DNA of 64,000 nt from Thalassorhabdus alkalitolerans (GCF_042656585.1 NZ_JBHSPG010000004.1), one strand, 5' to 3'; positions 1 to 9,179 are shown, counted from the stretch's first letter. Made by a program: numbers and translations. Notes: generated by a model not told the origin, from the sequence alone.

Positions 1-93
1 AGATGATTATTATAAAAGGGTATGGTTGCCTGCCACAGCATCTTCCTTCTGAAAGGATAACTGATGAAAAAGGAAAAGTAAGGGGAAAAATAA

Positions 94-150
94 ATGAAGT
101 ATGCAGTGAAGGGTAATCTTGTGAACGTCCACAACCCGAAAACACTATAA
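94..150 (+). CDS. possible 18-residue peptide (speculative)
   Basis: A short open frame starts at ATG 94, eight bases after an AAGGGG site, encodes 18 residues (MKYAVKGNLVNVHNPKTL) and stops 17 bases before a strong terminator. No family is recognised. Only the spacing of site, start, stop and terminator supports it, and the stretch could equally be the 3' end region of a transcript entering from outside the window. Confidence 0.2.
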   Translation: MKYAVKGNLVNVHNPKTL

Positions 151-167
151 ACCGTATTATCATCAAC

Positions 168-203
168 AAAAAGAGGATCCAGTTATTGGATCCTCTTTTT
201 GTT
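168..203. terminator. bidirectional terminator after ponA
   Basis: A perfect 14-bp inverted repeat (AAAAAGAGGATCCA and its complement, loop gttat) has A/T tracts on both sides. It can end recU-ponA transcripts on minus and anything entering from the left on plus. Confidence 0.85.
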
Positions 204-240
204 TTATAAGACTGTTTAGTTCCAGTCTCACTTTTTAATC

Positions 241-3066
241 TTAGTCTTCTTCTCCATTGCCGTTCTCATCGCCGTTACTTTCTGCCGATTGGTCATTACT
301 GTTTTCTTCAGCAGGTGGAGCAGGTTCCGGCTCAGGTTGTGGCTCAGGCTGTGGTTCTGGAGTTGTTTCTGCATTATTGTTGTTGCCATTATTTTCTTCA
401 GCAGGTGGAGCTGGTGTTTCTTCTGGAGGTCCATTGTCGCCGTTATTCCCGCCACCTTCAGGAGCACCGTTTTCTTCCTCCTGATCTTGAGGCTGCTCTT
501 CTTGAGGCTGCTCTTCCTGAGGCTGCTCCTCTTCCTGTGGCTGTTCTTCTTGAGGCTGCTCTTCCTCCGGCTGTTCCTCTTCTTGAGGCTCCTCATCTGT
601 TTCTTCTTCTTCCGGCTCCTCTTCTTCTATAGCCTCTTCATCAGGAACAGTTACACTTACATTGTTTGGATCACTTCGTTCCCCGTTTTCAACGGCTATA
701 ACCTGGAATTCGTGAGTAGTGCCTTTTTCAGGTGCATTTAGGATATATTGCATTTCTCCTTGTGTAGCTACTGTATTGAGAGATCCACCAGTACCATGAC
801 TCACTTCAAAAGAAGCGCCGCTTCCATCGTAACTCCAGGTCACAATAATTTGGTCATTCTCTTGATTGTAGGAAGCCGATAAACCGGAAACTGATGTGAG
901 AGTTTCTGTCTCCTCATCTTCTTCCTCATCTTCTTCCTCTTCCTCAATAAATTCTTGTGAGACGCTGTCAGGTTCTGTCCCTCTGACAAACAGTTCCTCA
1001 GTTATTTCAGACTGGGGAGTTTGAGGGCTTGGGAGCTTTCCTGTGCCTTTTTCCACATCTACTCTTACAACTGATTCCGGTTGTTCAAAGTCAGGAGTTT
1101 CAATACCATCAGAAACTTCATTCATAACAAGTTCAAAGATTTGTTTAGCGATTCGTCGCTCCGGTCCTTCACTTAGATAGCCTGCATCCCGGCCGCCGCT
1201 GAATCCTGTCCACACGGAAGCTGTATAGCGGGACGTGTACCCTGTAAACCACGTATCAGGCACACCGCCGGAAGGGATATTATATTGCTGTCTTTCATCA
1301 GCCGTAAAGTTTGTTGTTCCTGTTTTACCGGCCACAGGCAGGTTAGGAAGGCTGATGTCTCTTGCTGTACCATACGATTCATCAAGCACACCTTTAAGCA
1401 TATCCGTTATCATATAGGCCGTATAATCACTCATAGCTTCGCTGGCTTCCGGACGAAGATCGATTTCTCTGCCGTCAGGGAAGACGATCTTTCTTACTGC
1501 AAAAGGATCAATAAACTCTCCGCCGTTACCAAAGGCTGCGTATGCACCAGCCATTTCTTTACTGGAGACACCTTCTGCTACTCCTCCAAGAGCGTACGCT
1601 TCATGAATTTCTTCAAAAGGCATTCCTAAATTGGCGGCAAATTCCTGAGCCTCATCCAGTCCAACTTCCTGCAGAGCTTTTACAGCTGGAATATTTAAAG
1701 ACCGGACCAAAGCTTCTCTCATGCTTATGTTGCCCATATAGTTTCTTGAGTAGTTCCTGATCTCCGTACCATCTGAATAGGAGTGTGGTTCATCGGGAAT
1801 AATATGGCCGGTGGACCACTGCAGGTTTTCAATGGCAGGACCATAATCCAACACTGGTTTAATGGTAGAACCAGGCTGGGCCTCTGAACGTGTAGCATAG
1901 TTCCATCCGCGAGCAACCTCACCGCCGTGATGGTTGCCAACCATTGCTTTAATTTCACCTGTTTGAGTATCAAGCAGGGTGAAACCGACCTGGAAATGCT
2001 CATTATCAGGGTAAGAATCAATATAATCACGAGTCTGAATGACATCTTCCGCGTAATCTTGAGCAGAGGTATCAAGGGTGGTATAAATTTGAAGCCCTGC
2101 TGAATATAAGTCAGAAGAAGTGATCCCATCAATATTTTCTATTTCACTTTGTACGTGGGAAATGAATGAATCATATACTTGACCTTCGGTTTCAGCAAGC
2201 TCAGATACATTCAATTGTTCTTCAATGGTAACAGCTCTTGCTTCGGCCGCTTCATCAGAGCTGATCAAACCGTGTTCTTCCATTAAAGATATAACAAGGT
2301 TTCTTCTCGATTCTGCAGCTTCCGGATTGTTAGTAGGATCGTAGTAACTCGGACGGCGCGGAATCGCAGCAAGAAGAGCGGCGTCTTCAATGGCAAGCTC
2401 TTCCACATTAGAGACGTCAAAGTAATACTGGGCAGCTTGACCAATACCGTAAGCGCCGTTGTTGAAATAAATAAGATTTAAATACATTTCTAAAATCTGA
2501 TCTTTGCTGTACTGCTGTTCAAGACGTACGGCAAGATATTGTTCTTGTACTTTTCGCGTTATCTGCTTGTCAGGGGACAGAAATGCATTTTTAACTACCT
2601 GCTGGGTGATTGTACTTGCCCCCTCAGCTCCAAAACCTGAGGATACGTTGGCTGCAAGAGCTCCGAACATCCGGCGCATATCAACACCAAAGTGGTCGTA
2701 AAAACGGACATCCTCAACAGCAATAAATGCATTTTTTACGTGGTCAGGTACTTCGTTTATATCCACCATGACACGATTTTCTGTGGCCTGGAGCTGAGTA
2801 ATCAGTTCGTCGCGGTCATCATATATCTGGGCAGCCTGGGAAAAAACGAGCTGTTCAGGGTCAAGTGCAGGAGCGTCTCTGATCATAGCGACAGCTGTAA
2901 CTCCGCCTGCGATGACCAAAACGGCAAGTATAATAGAAAAAGCTATGACTATTTTTTTCCATAACGGCTGCTTTAGCGTTGTATTTTCTGCCTTTTTTTT
3001 ATTGCCCCGTTTATTTTTTTCTTCAGCCTGACGTTTTTCTGTTCTTGAACGATACTCTTGACTCAT
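241..3066 (-). CDS. ponA: class A penicillin-binding protein 1A/1B
   Basis: Bifunctional peptidoglycan glycosyltransferase/transpeptidase that polymerises and cross-links murein at the outer membrane face. In the 941 residues I see a basic cytoplasmic N-terminus, one membrane anchor at about 38-60, the glycosyltransferase domain with catalytic Glu in AVEDVRFYDH (E118) and the STITQQ motif, then the transpeptidase domain with STIK at S400, an SLN triad and AGKTGTT. A fibronectin type III-like segment follows (about 715-805). The last ~130 residues are low-complexity, made of Glu/Gln/Pro repeats (EEQPQ) and then Asn/Gly/Pro-rich sequence. Bacillus PonA also has a disordered tail, but this one is longer and very acidic. 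It lies 85 bases behind recU on the same strand, the conserved recU-ponA operon order. Confidence 0.95.
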   Translation of the reverse strand: MSQEYRSRTEKRQAEEKNKRGNKKKAENTTLKQPLWKKIVIAFSIILAVLVIAGGVTAVAMIRDAPALDPEQLVFSQAAQIYDDRDELITQLQATENRVMVDINEVPDHVKNAFIAVEDVRFYDHFGVDMRRMFGALAANVSSGFGAEGASTITQQVVKNAFLSPDKQITRKVQEQYLAVRLEQQYSKDQILEMYLNLIYFNNGAYGIGQAAQYYFDVSNVEELAIEDAALLAAIPRRPSYYDPTNNPEAAESRRNLVISLMEEHGLISSDEAAEARAVTIEEQLNVSELAETEGQVYDSFISHVQSEIENIDGITSSDLYSAGLQIYTTLDTSAQDYAEDVIQTRDYIDSYPDNEHFQVGFTLLDTQTGEIKAMVGNHHGGEVARGWNYATRSEAQPGSTIKPVLDYGPAIENLQWSTGHIIPDEPHSYSDGTEIRNYSRNYMGNISMREALVRSLNIPAVKALQEVGLDEAQEFAANLGMPFEEIHEAYALGGVAEGVSSKEMAGAYAAFGNGGEFIDPFAVRKIVFPDGREIDLRPEASEAMSDYTAYMITDMLKGVLDESYGTARDISLPNLPVAGKTGTTNFTADERQQYNIPSGGVPDTWFTGYTSRYTASVWTGFSGGRDAGYLSEGPERRIAKQIFELVMNEVSDGIETPDFEQPESVVRVDVEKGTGKLPSPQTPQSEITEELFVRGTEPDSVSQEFIEEEEEDEEEDEETETLTSVSGLSASYNQENDQIIVTWSYDGSGASFEVSHGTGGSLNTVATQGEMQYILNAPEKGTTHEFQVIAVENGERSDPNNVSVTVPDEEAIEEEEPEEEETDEEPQEEEQPEEEQPQEEQPQEEEQPQEEQPQEEQPQDQEEENGAPEGGGNNGDNGPPEETPAPPAEENNGNNNNAETTPEPQPEPQPEPEPAPPAEENSNDQSAESNGDENGNGEED

Positions 3067-3151
3067 TCTGCTAGATCTTCCTTTCTATCAGTTCAAACGA
3101 ACCGAGCTCTCCTATCCTGTTAGACGTAAACCGATAGGATAAGTTACAAAT

Positions 3152-3754
3152 TTAAAAATAGACACGGTCAATTATCTGTAAATAATCTAGACGAGGAGAT
3201 AGACCTTGAGGCACGAGATGTCCTTTTTCTTCGATATCATTTTTAGGAATAGACTTGCGTTCCTTTTGTTCTCTAAACCAATAAATAAAGTGGGAAGCAT
3301 CATATAAATATACTTCCTGTGTCGGTGAAAACCGAAAAATTAAAAATGCGATACCGCCTTGATTTACGACCCGTTCCATATGCTTTACCTGGTGTTCATG
3401 GACATTGCCAAAAGGGAAGGAAGTTTTGTTCCTGGTTTCTTTGGCTTCAAAATCAATGTATTTTCCAGAGTATACACCATTATAGTCAGTTGTGGACGGC
3501 TGTTTAAAATAGGCTTCCGTAATGGTGGCAGCACTCCTCTTTGGGTAATCAACTCCTACAATTTGCACAGGTGTTGGCTTTTTATGAATGACAGCCTGTC
3601 CGGTTTGTAAATAATATTCATTTGTTTCATTTAAATCTTCTTCCAAGGTCATCCCTCTGTTGCCAAATTGAGGAGATGTCCCAGTGAGAGACTTGGACGG
3701 CTTTGTTCCAGAAGGAATAAATCGTTTCCCGTTTGGATAGCGAAAGGCCAACAA
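3152..3754 (-). CDS. recU: Holliday junction resolvase RecU
   Basis: Cleaves Holliday junctions in recombinational repair and chromosome segregation. The 200-residue protein carries the RecU signature [14 protein letters not shown], the [10 protein letters not shown] and YPKRSAA segments, and the nuclease core [16 protein letters not shown] with the Asp, Glu and Lys of a PD-(D/E)XK site. The AGGAGG site lies directly against a GTG at 3760, so I prefer the TTG at 3754, six bases from the site; the second TTG (3751) is possible. It is first in the operon with ponA. Its ends match Bacillus RecU (RYPNGK start, RVYF end), so it looks intact. Confidence 0.93.
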   Translation of the reverse strand: MLAFRYPNGKRFIPSGTKPSKSLTGTSPQFGNRGMTLEEDLNETNEYYLQTGQAVIHKKPTPVQIVGVDYPKRSAATITEAYFKQPSTTDYNGVYSGKYIDFEAKETRNKTSFPFGNVHEHQVKHMERVVNQGGIAFLIFRFSPTQEVYLYDASHFIYWFREQKERKSIPKNDIEEKGHLVPQGLSPRLDYLQIIDRVYF

Positions 3755-3924
3755 ATTCACCCTCCTTTTGTGTAAAATAAAGGACAGTCAAATGTCATCA
3801 ACTTATCATAGCACAACTTCTCATTACAAAGAAGATGTTTTCTTGAACGTTTATAGGCTAAGTGGACAAGGGGGGAACTGTATATGTTAGAATAATTTTA
3901 TTACATAGAAGGAGATGGGATAAG

Positions 3925-4176
3925 ATGAGTGATAAGCCTATAAATTTGGGATTTGGCAACATGATGCCTTCTGGACGCATCGTATCAATTGTTAATTCGG
4001 ATTCAGCTCCGACCAAACGAATGATCCAGGAAGCAAGAGAAAGAAAAATGCTCATCGATGTGACAAATGGCAGAAAAACTCGAAGCATTATTCTTGCTGA
4101 CAGCGACCATGTCATTCTTTCTGCTATTCAACCGGAAACGGTTGCTCAAAGACTCAATAGTAAATCAGATGAATAA
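3925..4176 (+). CDS. remA: RemA-like DUF370 DNA-binding protein
   Basis: RemA activates biofilm-matrix operons and some osmoprotection genes in B. subtilis by binding DNA as oligomeric rings. The 83 residues match the family along their length: [32 protein letters not shown], and [20 protein letters not shown] clear ribosome site (AAGGAGATGGG) precedes ATG 3925. In B. subtilis remA sits beside yloC and gmk; here it stands alone between recU and racA, so this may be a RemA paralogue. Family assignment is firm, the exact orthologue less so. Confidence 0.85.
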   Translation: MSDKPINLGFGNMMPSGRIVSIVNSDSAPTKRMIQEARERKMLIDVTNGRKTRSIILADSDHVILSAIQPETVAQRLNSKSDE

Positions 4177-4177
4177 C

Positions 4178-4218
4178 AAAGAAGCTTTCGCTCATCGCAG
4201 AGTGAAAGCTTCTTTTTT
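4178..4218 (+). terminator. terminator after remA-like gene
   Basis: Inverted repeat AAAGAAGCTTTC/GAAAGCTTCTTT with an extra GC pair group in the stem and a run of six T. Confidence 0.85.
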
Positions 4219-4225
4219 CCTCTGA

Positions 4226-4333
4226 TTACTCAGCAGGACGATTCGGGCCCTCGAGCTTCTTATCTCCGTACCCGACTTTTTTCTCTTCCTTGCCTTTCAC
4301 TTTCCCATTGTTTTGACTCGGTTTTTTTCTCAA
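4226..4333 (-). CDS. small basic protein of 35 residues, TTG start
   Basis: This short gene opens with TTG 4333, seven bases after a strong AAGGAGG site, and encodes a lysine-rich peptide beginning MRKKPSQNNGKVKGKEEKK and ending KKLEGPNRPAE. Its length, hydrophilic character and Gly/Asn/Lys content resemble the many tiny conserved Bacillaceae (often spore-linked) proteins, but I do not recognise a named family. It faces remA-like on plus, and its stop codon lies just beyond that gene's terminator. The ribosome site is the main evidence that it is translated. Confidence 0.6.
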   Translation of the reverse strand: MRKKPSQNNGKVKGKEEKKVGYGDKKLEGPNRPAE

Positions 4334-4518
4334 TTCAACCCCTCCTTTTTCTTACTGTCCCCTTGGTTCACGCTGTTATGCGAATGGCGGAAAAAAAACA
4401 AGAAAAGGCACAGATCTCTTCTTTCTTTTTCGAATAAGCACTAGTTTTGTAAGGTGGAAAGGAGAGCAAGCAGAAAGGTAGAATTACCTAGCTATAAGTG
4501 AATGGAGGAGGTTTCAAG

Positions 4519-4998
4519 ATGAGTGAACGAATGCTGAAGACTAAAGAGGTGGCCGAATTGTTGCAAATAGCTCCTGCTACTGTGCATAAGTGGGTAAAGA
4601 AGCATGATATTAAATGTTCAACAAATGACCGGGGACATTTTTTATACGGAGAAGAGGCCATTTCTAAATTCGAAGCTCTTAAAAAGGAATGGGATGACAG
4701 CCGGAAAAATGACACCGAATCTCACTTATCTCAAGTAGCTTCAGCCTCAGTACTGGAAAAAATGGATATTATGACAAAGAGAATAGAACAGCTGGAAGAA
4801 ATCATAGAAACAAAAGCAGATGAAGTTGTAAGTTATCAATTACTAAAGCACAGGCAGGAGCTTGAAGAAGTCGAAAGAAAAATCGGAAAGATAGAAGAGC
4901 GTCTAATAGAGATAAAAATGAAAGAGATAGAACCACAGGACGAAAACGGTCCTTCAAAAAAAGAAAAAGGATTTCTTGCCGGATTGTTTTCAGTTTAA
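4519..4998 (+). CDS. racA: RacA-like MerR-type chromosome-anchoring protein
   Basis: RacA tethers the origin region to the cell pole at sporulation onset through an N-terminal MerR-type helix-turn-helix and a coiled coil. The 159-residue protein has a helix-turn-helix at about 5-55 (LKTKEVAELLQIAPATVHKWVKKH), then a long heptad-patterned charged segment (about 75-140), and a short Phe/Leu-rich tail ending GLFSV. Size and layout fit RacA. ATG 4519 follows a GGAGGAGG-type site. A generic MerR-HTH coiled-coil protein cannot be excluded without alignment. Confidence 0.72.
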   Translation: MSERMLKTKEVAELLQIAPATVHKWVKKHDIKCSTNDRGHFLYGEEAISKFEALKKEWDDSRKNDTESHLSQVASASVLEKMDIMTKRIEQLEEIIETKADEVVSYQLLKHRQELEEVERKIGKIEERLIEIKMKEIEPQDENGPSKKEKGFLAGLFSV

Positions 4999-5042
4999 GG
5001 AGAGACCTTCCTTTGGTATGATAAAAAAAGAGGTGAGAGATA

Positions 5043-5423
5043 ATGTGGACAAAAGAAGACACCGCTCTTTTACATTCATTAACAAAGGAAGTAAAGCAGT
5101 GGAATGAAAAGGCTTTGAAACAGTATGAGCAGAACACCTTAAAAGAAGGTTACTCACCCGATTTTTATGGGCAGGTGAAGCCCTTTGCCGACCACGTGAA
5201 AGAAGCAGCTGACAAATGGAGGCAGGTATCTGAAAGGTGGATAGAGGAAGAGAAGCCAAAATATATATACAAAAAACAAGTTACAGACACACATGAGAAC
5301 CTCACTATTTTGTCAGTGACTGCTTTTCAAATAGATACGAAATCAAAAAGATTCCATGAAATGGTGCAGTCAGTGGATTACGTTCTTGAAGGAATCCTTT
5401 ATGAGTTAAAAGCCCCTTCTTAA
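5043..5423 (+). CDS. yppE: YppE family protein (DUF1798)
   Basis: A 126-residue helical protein of unknown function. Its pattern (LTKEVKQWNEKA..., YSPDFYGQVKPFADHVKEAADKW, VDYVLEGIL) matches the DUF1798/YppE family, whose B. subtilis member lies in the yppCDEFG cluster beside recU. The position within 1.3 kb of recU supports the call. ATG 5043 has an AAGAGGTGAG site. Confidence 0.85.
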   Translation: MWTKEDTALLHSLTKEVKQWNEKALKQYEQNTLKEGYSPDFYGQVKPFADHVKEAADKWRQVSERWIEEEKPKYIYKKQVTDTHENLTILSVTAFQIDTKSKRFHEMVQSVDYVLEGILYELKAPS

Positions 5424-5484
5424 TAGAAGCATGCTGCTGAGGCATGTTAAAATATAGAAATAAAATGAAGAAGGGGGACATGTA

Positions 5485-6321
5485 GTGAGTTATCTAGTAA
5501 CAACTGAGTGGCTGAATGAAAATTTGCATGATGAAAACCTTCGAATCGTTGATTGTCGTTTTGAATTGGGACAGCCTGAGCAGGGAAGAAAAGAATATTA
5601 TGAAAGCCACATTCCTGGAGCAGTACATGTTGATTTGGAAAAGGATTTATCAGATTCTCCGGCCGTCCATGGTGGAAGGCATCCTCTGCCTGACATGGAG
5701 GAGTTTGCGGATTTTATTTCTGAACTTGGGATTGATAAGGATACAAAGGTTATAGCATATGACGACCAGGGCGGTGCTATGGCAGCTCGTTTTTGGTGGA
5801 TGCTGTTATATCTTGGCCATCCGAATGTTTATGTCCTTAATCAGACATTTACAAATTGGAAGAAAAAAGGATATCCTGTAACCGTGGAAATTCCTTCTAT
5901 AGAGAAAAGGTATTTCTTCGCAGATAAAGAACCTCGTCTATTAGTTCATTTGGAAGAAGTGAAGGTAGCATTACATGAAGAAGATAAAGTTTTAATTGAT
6001 GGTCGTGATGAAATACGGTACAAAGGAATCAGGGATGAGGTTGACCCGGTAGCCGGTCATATCCCTGGAGCCAGGCATTATTTCTGGAAGAAAGTATTAA
6101 CAGAAGAGGGGAAATGGAAAGAATCTGAAGAGCTTCAAAGCCACTTTTCCGGGTTGTCTCATTCTGATGAAATCATATCCTACTGCGGATCTGGGGTAAC
6201 GGCAGCAGCTAATGTTCTTGCCTTAAAGGAAGCAGGGTTTGAAAATGTACGTTTATATGCAGGGAGCTGGAGTGATTGGTCTTCATATCCCGATCTTCCC
6301 TATGAAACAGATAAATCATAA
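5485..6321 (+). CDS. thiosulfate sulfurtransferase, two rhodanese domains
   Basis: Transfers sulfane sulfur from thiosulfate or mercaptopyruvate to thiol or cyanide acceptors. The 278 residues form two rhodanese modules. The N-terminal one (about 5-130) carries the CRFELG, SHIPGAVHVD and DDQGGAMAARFWW motifs but no active Cys. The C-terminal one (about 155-270) has the DGRDEIRYKG, GHIPGARH and catalytic YCGSGVTA loop. This inactive/active arrangement is normal for the family. GTG 5485 is the start, behind AAGGGGGA. The gene is monocistronic, with a terminator just downstream. Confidence 0.92.
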   Translation: MSYLVTTEWLNENLHDENLRIVDCRFELGQPEQGRKEYYESHIPGAVHVDLEKDLSDSPAVHGGRHPLPDMEEFADFISELGIDKDTKVIAYDDQGGAMAARFWWMLLYLGHPNVYVLNQTFTNWKKKGYPVTVEIPSIEKRYFFADKEPRLLVHLEEVKVALHEEDKVLIDGRDEIRYKGIRDEVDPVAGHIPGARHYFWKKVLTEEGKWKESEELQSHFSGLSHSDEIISYCGSGVTAAANVLALKEAGFENVRLYAGSWSDWSSYPDLPYETDKS

Positions 6322-6324
6322 CAT

Positions 6325-6371
6325 AAGAGCTCATCCTTCCCTGCCATAAATCGGGAAGAATGAGCTTTTTT
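6325..6371 (+). terminator. terminator after rhodanese gene
   Basis: AAGAGCTCATcCTTCCC pairs with GGGAAGaATGAGCTTTTTT, giving a long stem and a T tract. Confidence 0.85.
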
Positions 6372-6451
6372 CACTTTATTACAATCATTGGGATTTTCGT
6401 TAAAATACGCTTGATTGTGTCCCTAAAGTCTTCACTAAGAAAGGGCATTGA

Positions 6452-7057
6452 TTACCCGTTCTTTAAAGAACGATGAGGCAGACGCCATTTATAATAGACT
6501 GACAGCATGCGGAGTGTTACGATGACAACCAGCAAAGATATATACCCAGCCATGGTGTTTACTGCTCCTGTACCAATCAATAACCCTGCAAGCATGGCCC
6601 AGGCGATATAGATCTCCTGACGCAGCACCATAGGCTTGCGTCCTGCAAGCACGTCTCGAATCATCCCGCCTCCTGCACCAGTAAGAGCAGCGGCTGCGAT
6701 GACAGCACTCAACGGGTGATTCATCTCTGCAGCGTAAATGGCTCCCTGAACAGCAAATGCAGCAAGGCCAATGGCATCAAAAAATATTCCCCATTTTCCC
6801 CACTGAGTAAGCCAGAGATTCGGGAGAAGAAAAGCCAAAGTCATAACAATAAAAGCAATCGTAAAAAGGTTTCCTTGCTCCCATAAAGCAGAGACAGGCA
6901 CACCAATCAGTAAATTTCGCACGGCTCCTCCCCCAAAAGCCGTAACAAACCCCAAGATATAAACTCCTAGTAAATCATAATCTTCTTCCATTGCTACAAT
7001 AACACCACTTAAGGCAAAGGCAATTGTTCCGATAATATTTAATATGTCCCAGGTCAT
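6452..7057 (-). CDS. TRIC/UPF0126 family membrane protein (YvgT/YadS-like)
   Basis: A 201-residue integral membrane protein with two repeats of three hydrophobic helices, each carrying a GGG signature (FGGGAVRNLLIGVPV near 40-55 and GAGGGMIRDVLAGRKPM near 125-142). This is the UPF0126/TRIC fold, whose bacterial members include cation channels and, in E. coli, proteins reported to take up glycine. Substrate here is unknown. ATG 7057 follows AAAGGAGC. An unusual structured segment lies upstream on the same strand. Confidence 0.88.
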   Translation of the reverse strand: MTWDILNIIGTIAFALSGVIVAMEEDYDLLGVYILGFVTAFGGGAVRNLLIGVPVSALWEQGNLFTIAFIVMTLAFLLPNLWLTQWGKWGIFFDAIGLAAFAVQGAIYAAEMNHPLSAVIAAAALTGAGGGMIRDVLAGRKPMVLRQEIYIAWAMLAGLLIGTGAVNTMAGYISLLVVIVTLRMLSVYYKWRLPHRSLKNG

Positions 7058-7472
7058 AGGCTGCTCCTTTGTATAATGTTCACGCTTATCTTACCAAAGC
7101 AGTGGAGAAATGAAAGAATGATCCACCCCGCCAGCCTGCTAAAAGACTGTCTGATTCAAATAGACCTATGTGTGTCTGCAGAAGGAATGACACTACTGTT
7201 ACACGAGGTAAGTGCTTCTTTGCAGTAAAAGAAGACCGCAAATCCTCTGATAAGAGGCGTGCGGTCAATTTTGCCCGGTCGCTGTAATCGCTCGAGCGAA
7301 GCTTACCCTGGCTGCTTTGCTCGTAATCATTGGAAAATTTGAAAACGAGAACCACCCTAATCCCTTGAGGTGAAAGAGTCCACATCAAGGGAGCTTCATA
7401 TCAATTTATATAGTAAACACGTTGTTTGAAAAAAATGTAAAAAAACATTGTCAACATTCTTTAAGACAGCTC
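7058..7472 (-). ncRNA. structured, unassigned leader upstream of TRIC gene
   Basis: This 415-base gap holds ordered hairpins when read on minus: an 8-bp stem with flanking GTG/CAC (7361-7392), a CTCGT/ACGAG stem (7320-7349), a CGCTCGAGCG palindrome, and a terminator-like stem GACCGCA/TGCGGTC with an inner CCTCT/AGAGG pair (7234-7266) followed by TTCTTTT. The order looks like an aptamer plus attenuator. I could not match it to the glycine, lysine, SAM, TPP, FMN, T-box, purine, M-box or fluoride consensus sequences. An open frame runs through it but lacks a ribosome site. Confidence 0.45.
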
Positions 7473-9146
7473 TTAAAAACGTCCCGATTTTAAAATGGAA
7501 TAAATTAGTAAAAGAAACATAAAAAAGGAGACAATAAAACTAATTTCAATGACTGGAAGCTGGACAAGAATAGAGTTTTGGTCCCCAAACGTGGATCCAA
7601 TAATAAGGCCTACCATGATGATACTAAAGGCAAGAAGTGTGATACTAAAAGAAATCCGGTTAACAATTTTGTCCATTTTATTTAAGAAGATATTCAGCGT
7701 AGGTATCTTTACGTCAATACCTACTCCTTTGTGGATCTGCCTTAATGCATCTCTTAATTCTTTTGGGATATCGGTAAGGATGTCCTGCTGTCTTTTTCCT
7801 TCTCGTCCCACTTTCGTAAGCCAGGCAAACGGATTTAAACGGTCACGAGCAAGCATTTTTCCGTAAGGCTCGGCAACTTCAACAATGCTCAGCTCAGGAT
7901 CAAGTCTTTCGAGGAGACTTTCAAGTGTAATAATCGCTTTGGCAAGAAGTGTGTATTCTTTGTAAATTTGGATCTGGTACCTATGAGACATTGAGAATAT
8001 GTCATTGATTGCTTCACCGAACCGTACCTGGTTAAACGGCCGGTCATAGTATTTCTGCAATAAGTATTCCACATCATCCACAAATTGATCATGATTAATA
8101 TCTTCAGGAATTTCAGCCATATCATAAATGGTCTCGGCCACTTCTTCTGGTTTCTTGCGGGTCATCGCAATAACGTAACTGACAAACTGGTACCGCATTG
8201 CTTTATTAAGGCGCCCTACCTGGCCGAAGTCGAGCATAGCAGCTCTGTCTTCATCCAAAAATATAATGTTTCCTGGGTGAGGATCACTGTGGAAAAGGCC
8301 GTCAATTAACACCTGATGCAAAAAAGCGTCAGCTAAAGAACGGGCCAGGGCATTTTTTTTAACCTCACTTCTTGATTCCGAAAGTTCACTGATCTTGTTC
8401 CCTTTAAAAAAAGACATAGTAAGTATGCGTTTGGTGGAAAACTCTTCATAAATTTCCGGGATCACTACCCGTTCAAACTTCTCCATATTTTTCCTGACTT
8501 TATCTGTATTACGGGCTTCTACAAAATAATCCACTTCATCTCGTATAGCAGTAACAAATTCTTCTATTACATCCTGGAGGCGGTAAAACTGAGCCCATGT
8601 AAAACGCTGGTGAAGGAGTCTGGCTAGATCTCTAAGGATCTCTATATCTTTTTCGACAATTTCTTTGATATGAGGACGAGATATTTTAACGGCCACTTCT
8701 TCTCCTGTTTTAAGGCGGGCCCAGTGTACCTGTCCGATAGAGGCAGCTGCAAGGGGCTTTTCTGAAATCTCTGAAAAGACCTCATCAATTGAGGTATCCA
8801 TATCCTCTTCAATCATTTTCTTTGCTTTTTCAAAAGGAAAGGGAGGTACGTCATCCTGAAGCTTTTCAAGCTCCTGAATAATAGAAGGAGGAAAGATATC
8901 CTTTCTTGTGCTGATCATTTGGCCAAGTTTTATAAAGGTTGGTCCAAGCTCTTCTACCACATGACGGATTCGGGTACCAACAGACCTGGTTTCTTTTTTG
9001 TTTGAATCAGCGGCAAGACGCTTTGGGAGAGAAAGGACATGGAATAACCCAACCTCCTGGATAATGTAGCCAAACCCGTGTCTTGTCAGAGTAGCTACTA
9101 TTTTTCGGTAGCGGTTTGCGTGCTTGAGACCTCTAGAAAGTGCCAT
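7473..9146 (-). CDS. ABC1/UbiB family atypical kinase
   Basis: UbiB/AarF/COQ8 proteins are atypical membrane-bound kinases or ATPases linked to quinone biosynthesis and lipid handling. The 557 residues show the KxGQ motif (FIKLGQMISTRKDIFPP, about 70-87), the Ala-rich loop (AAASIGQVHWARL), the invariant Lys in VAVKISRPH, the catalytic HSDPHPGN segment and metal-binding MLDFGQ. Two hydrophobic helices close the C-terminus (about 495-555), as in the family. It is 33 bases behind the phasin-like gene. The presumed host makes menaquinone, so its role is not obvious. Confidence 0.92.
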   Translation of the reverse strand: MALSRGLKHANRYRKIVATLTRHGFGYIIQEVGLFHVLSLPKRLAADSNKKETRSVGTRIRHVVEELGPTFIKLGQMISTRKDIFPPSIIQELEKLQDDVPPFPFEKAKKMIEEDMDTSIDEVFSEISEKPLAAASIGQVHWARLKTGEEVAVKISRPHIKEIVEKDIEILRDLARLLHQRFTWAQFYRLQDVIEEFVTAIRDEVDYFVEARNTDKVRKNMEKFERVVIPEIYEEFSTKRILTMSFFKGNKISELSESRSEVKKNALARSLADAFLHQVLIDGLFHSDPHPGNIIFLDEDRAAMLDFGQVGRLNKAMRYQFVSYVIAMTRKKPEEVAETIYDMAEIPEDINHDQFVDDVEYLLQKYYDRPFNQVRFGEAINDIFSMSHRYQIQIYKEYTLLAKAIITLESLLERLDPELSIVEVAEPYGKMLARDRLNPFAWLTKVGREGKRQQDILTDIPKELRDALRQIHKGVGIDVKIPTLNIFLNKMDKIVNRISFSITLLAFSIIMVGLIIGSTFGDQNSILVQLPVIEISFIVSFFMFLLLIYSILKSGRF

Positions 9147-9179
9147 GCAACATTTCCTTTCTCCTGAATGTCTCGCTGG

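Noticed and set aside
315..741. Long plus-strand frames opposite the ponA tail
   Set aside because: They are shadows of the Glu/Gln/Pro repeats of PonA, with no ribosome sites.
7330..7365. T-box-like word AGGGTGG on minus
   Set aside because: There is too little leader upstream before the ubiB-like gene ends, and the word is not followed by an antiterminator/terminator pair in T-box spacing.
7086..7388. 100-codon open frame on minus in the gap before the TRIC gene
   Set aside because: No ribosome site, mixed composition, and it runs through several hairpins and a terminator; RNA structure explains the region better.
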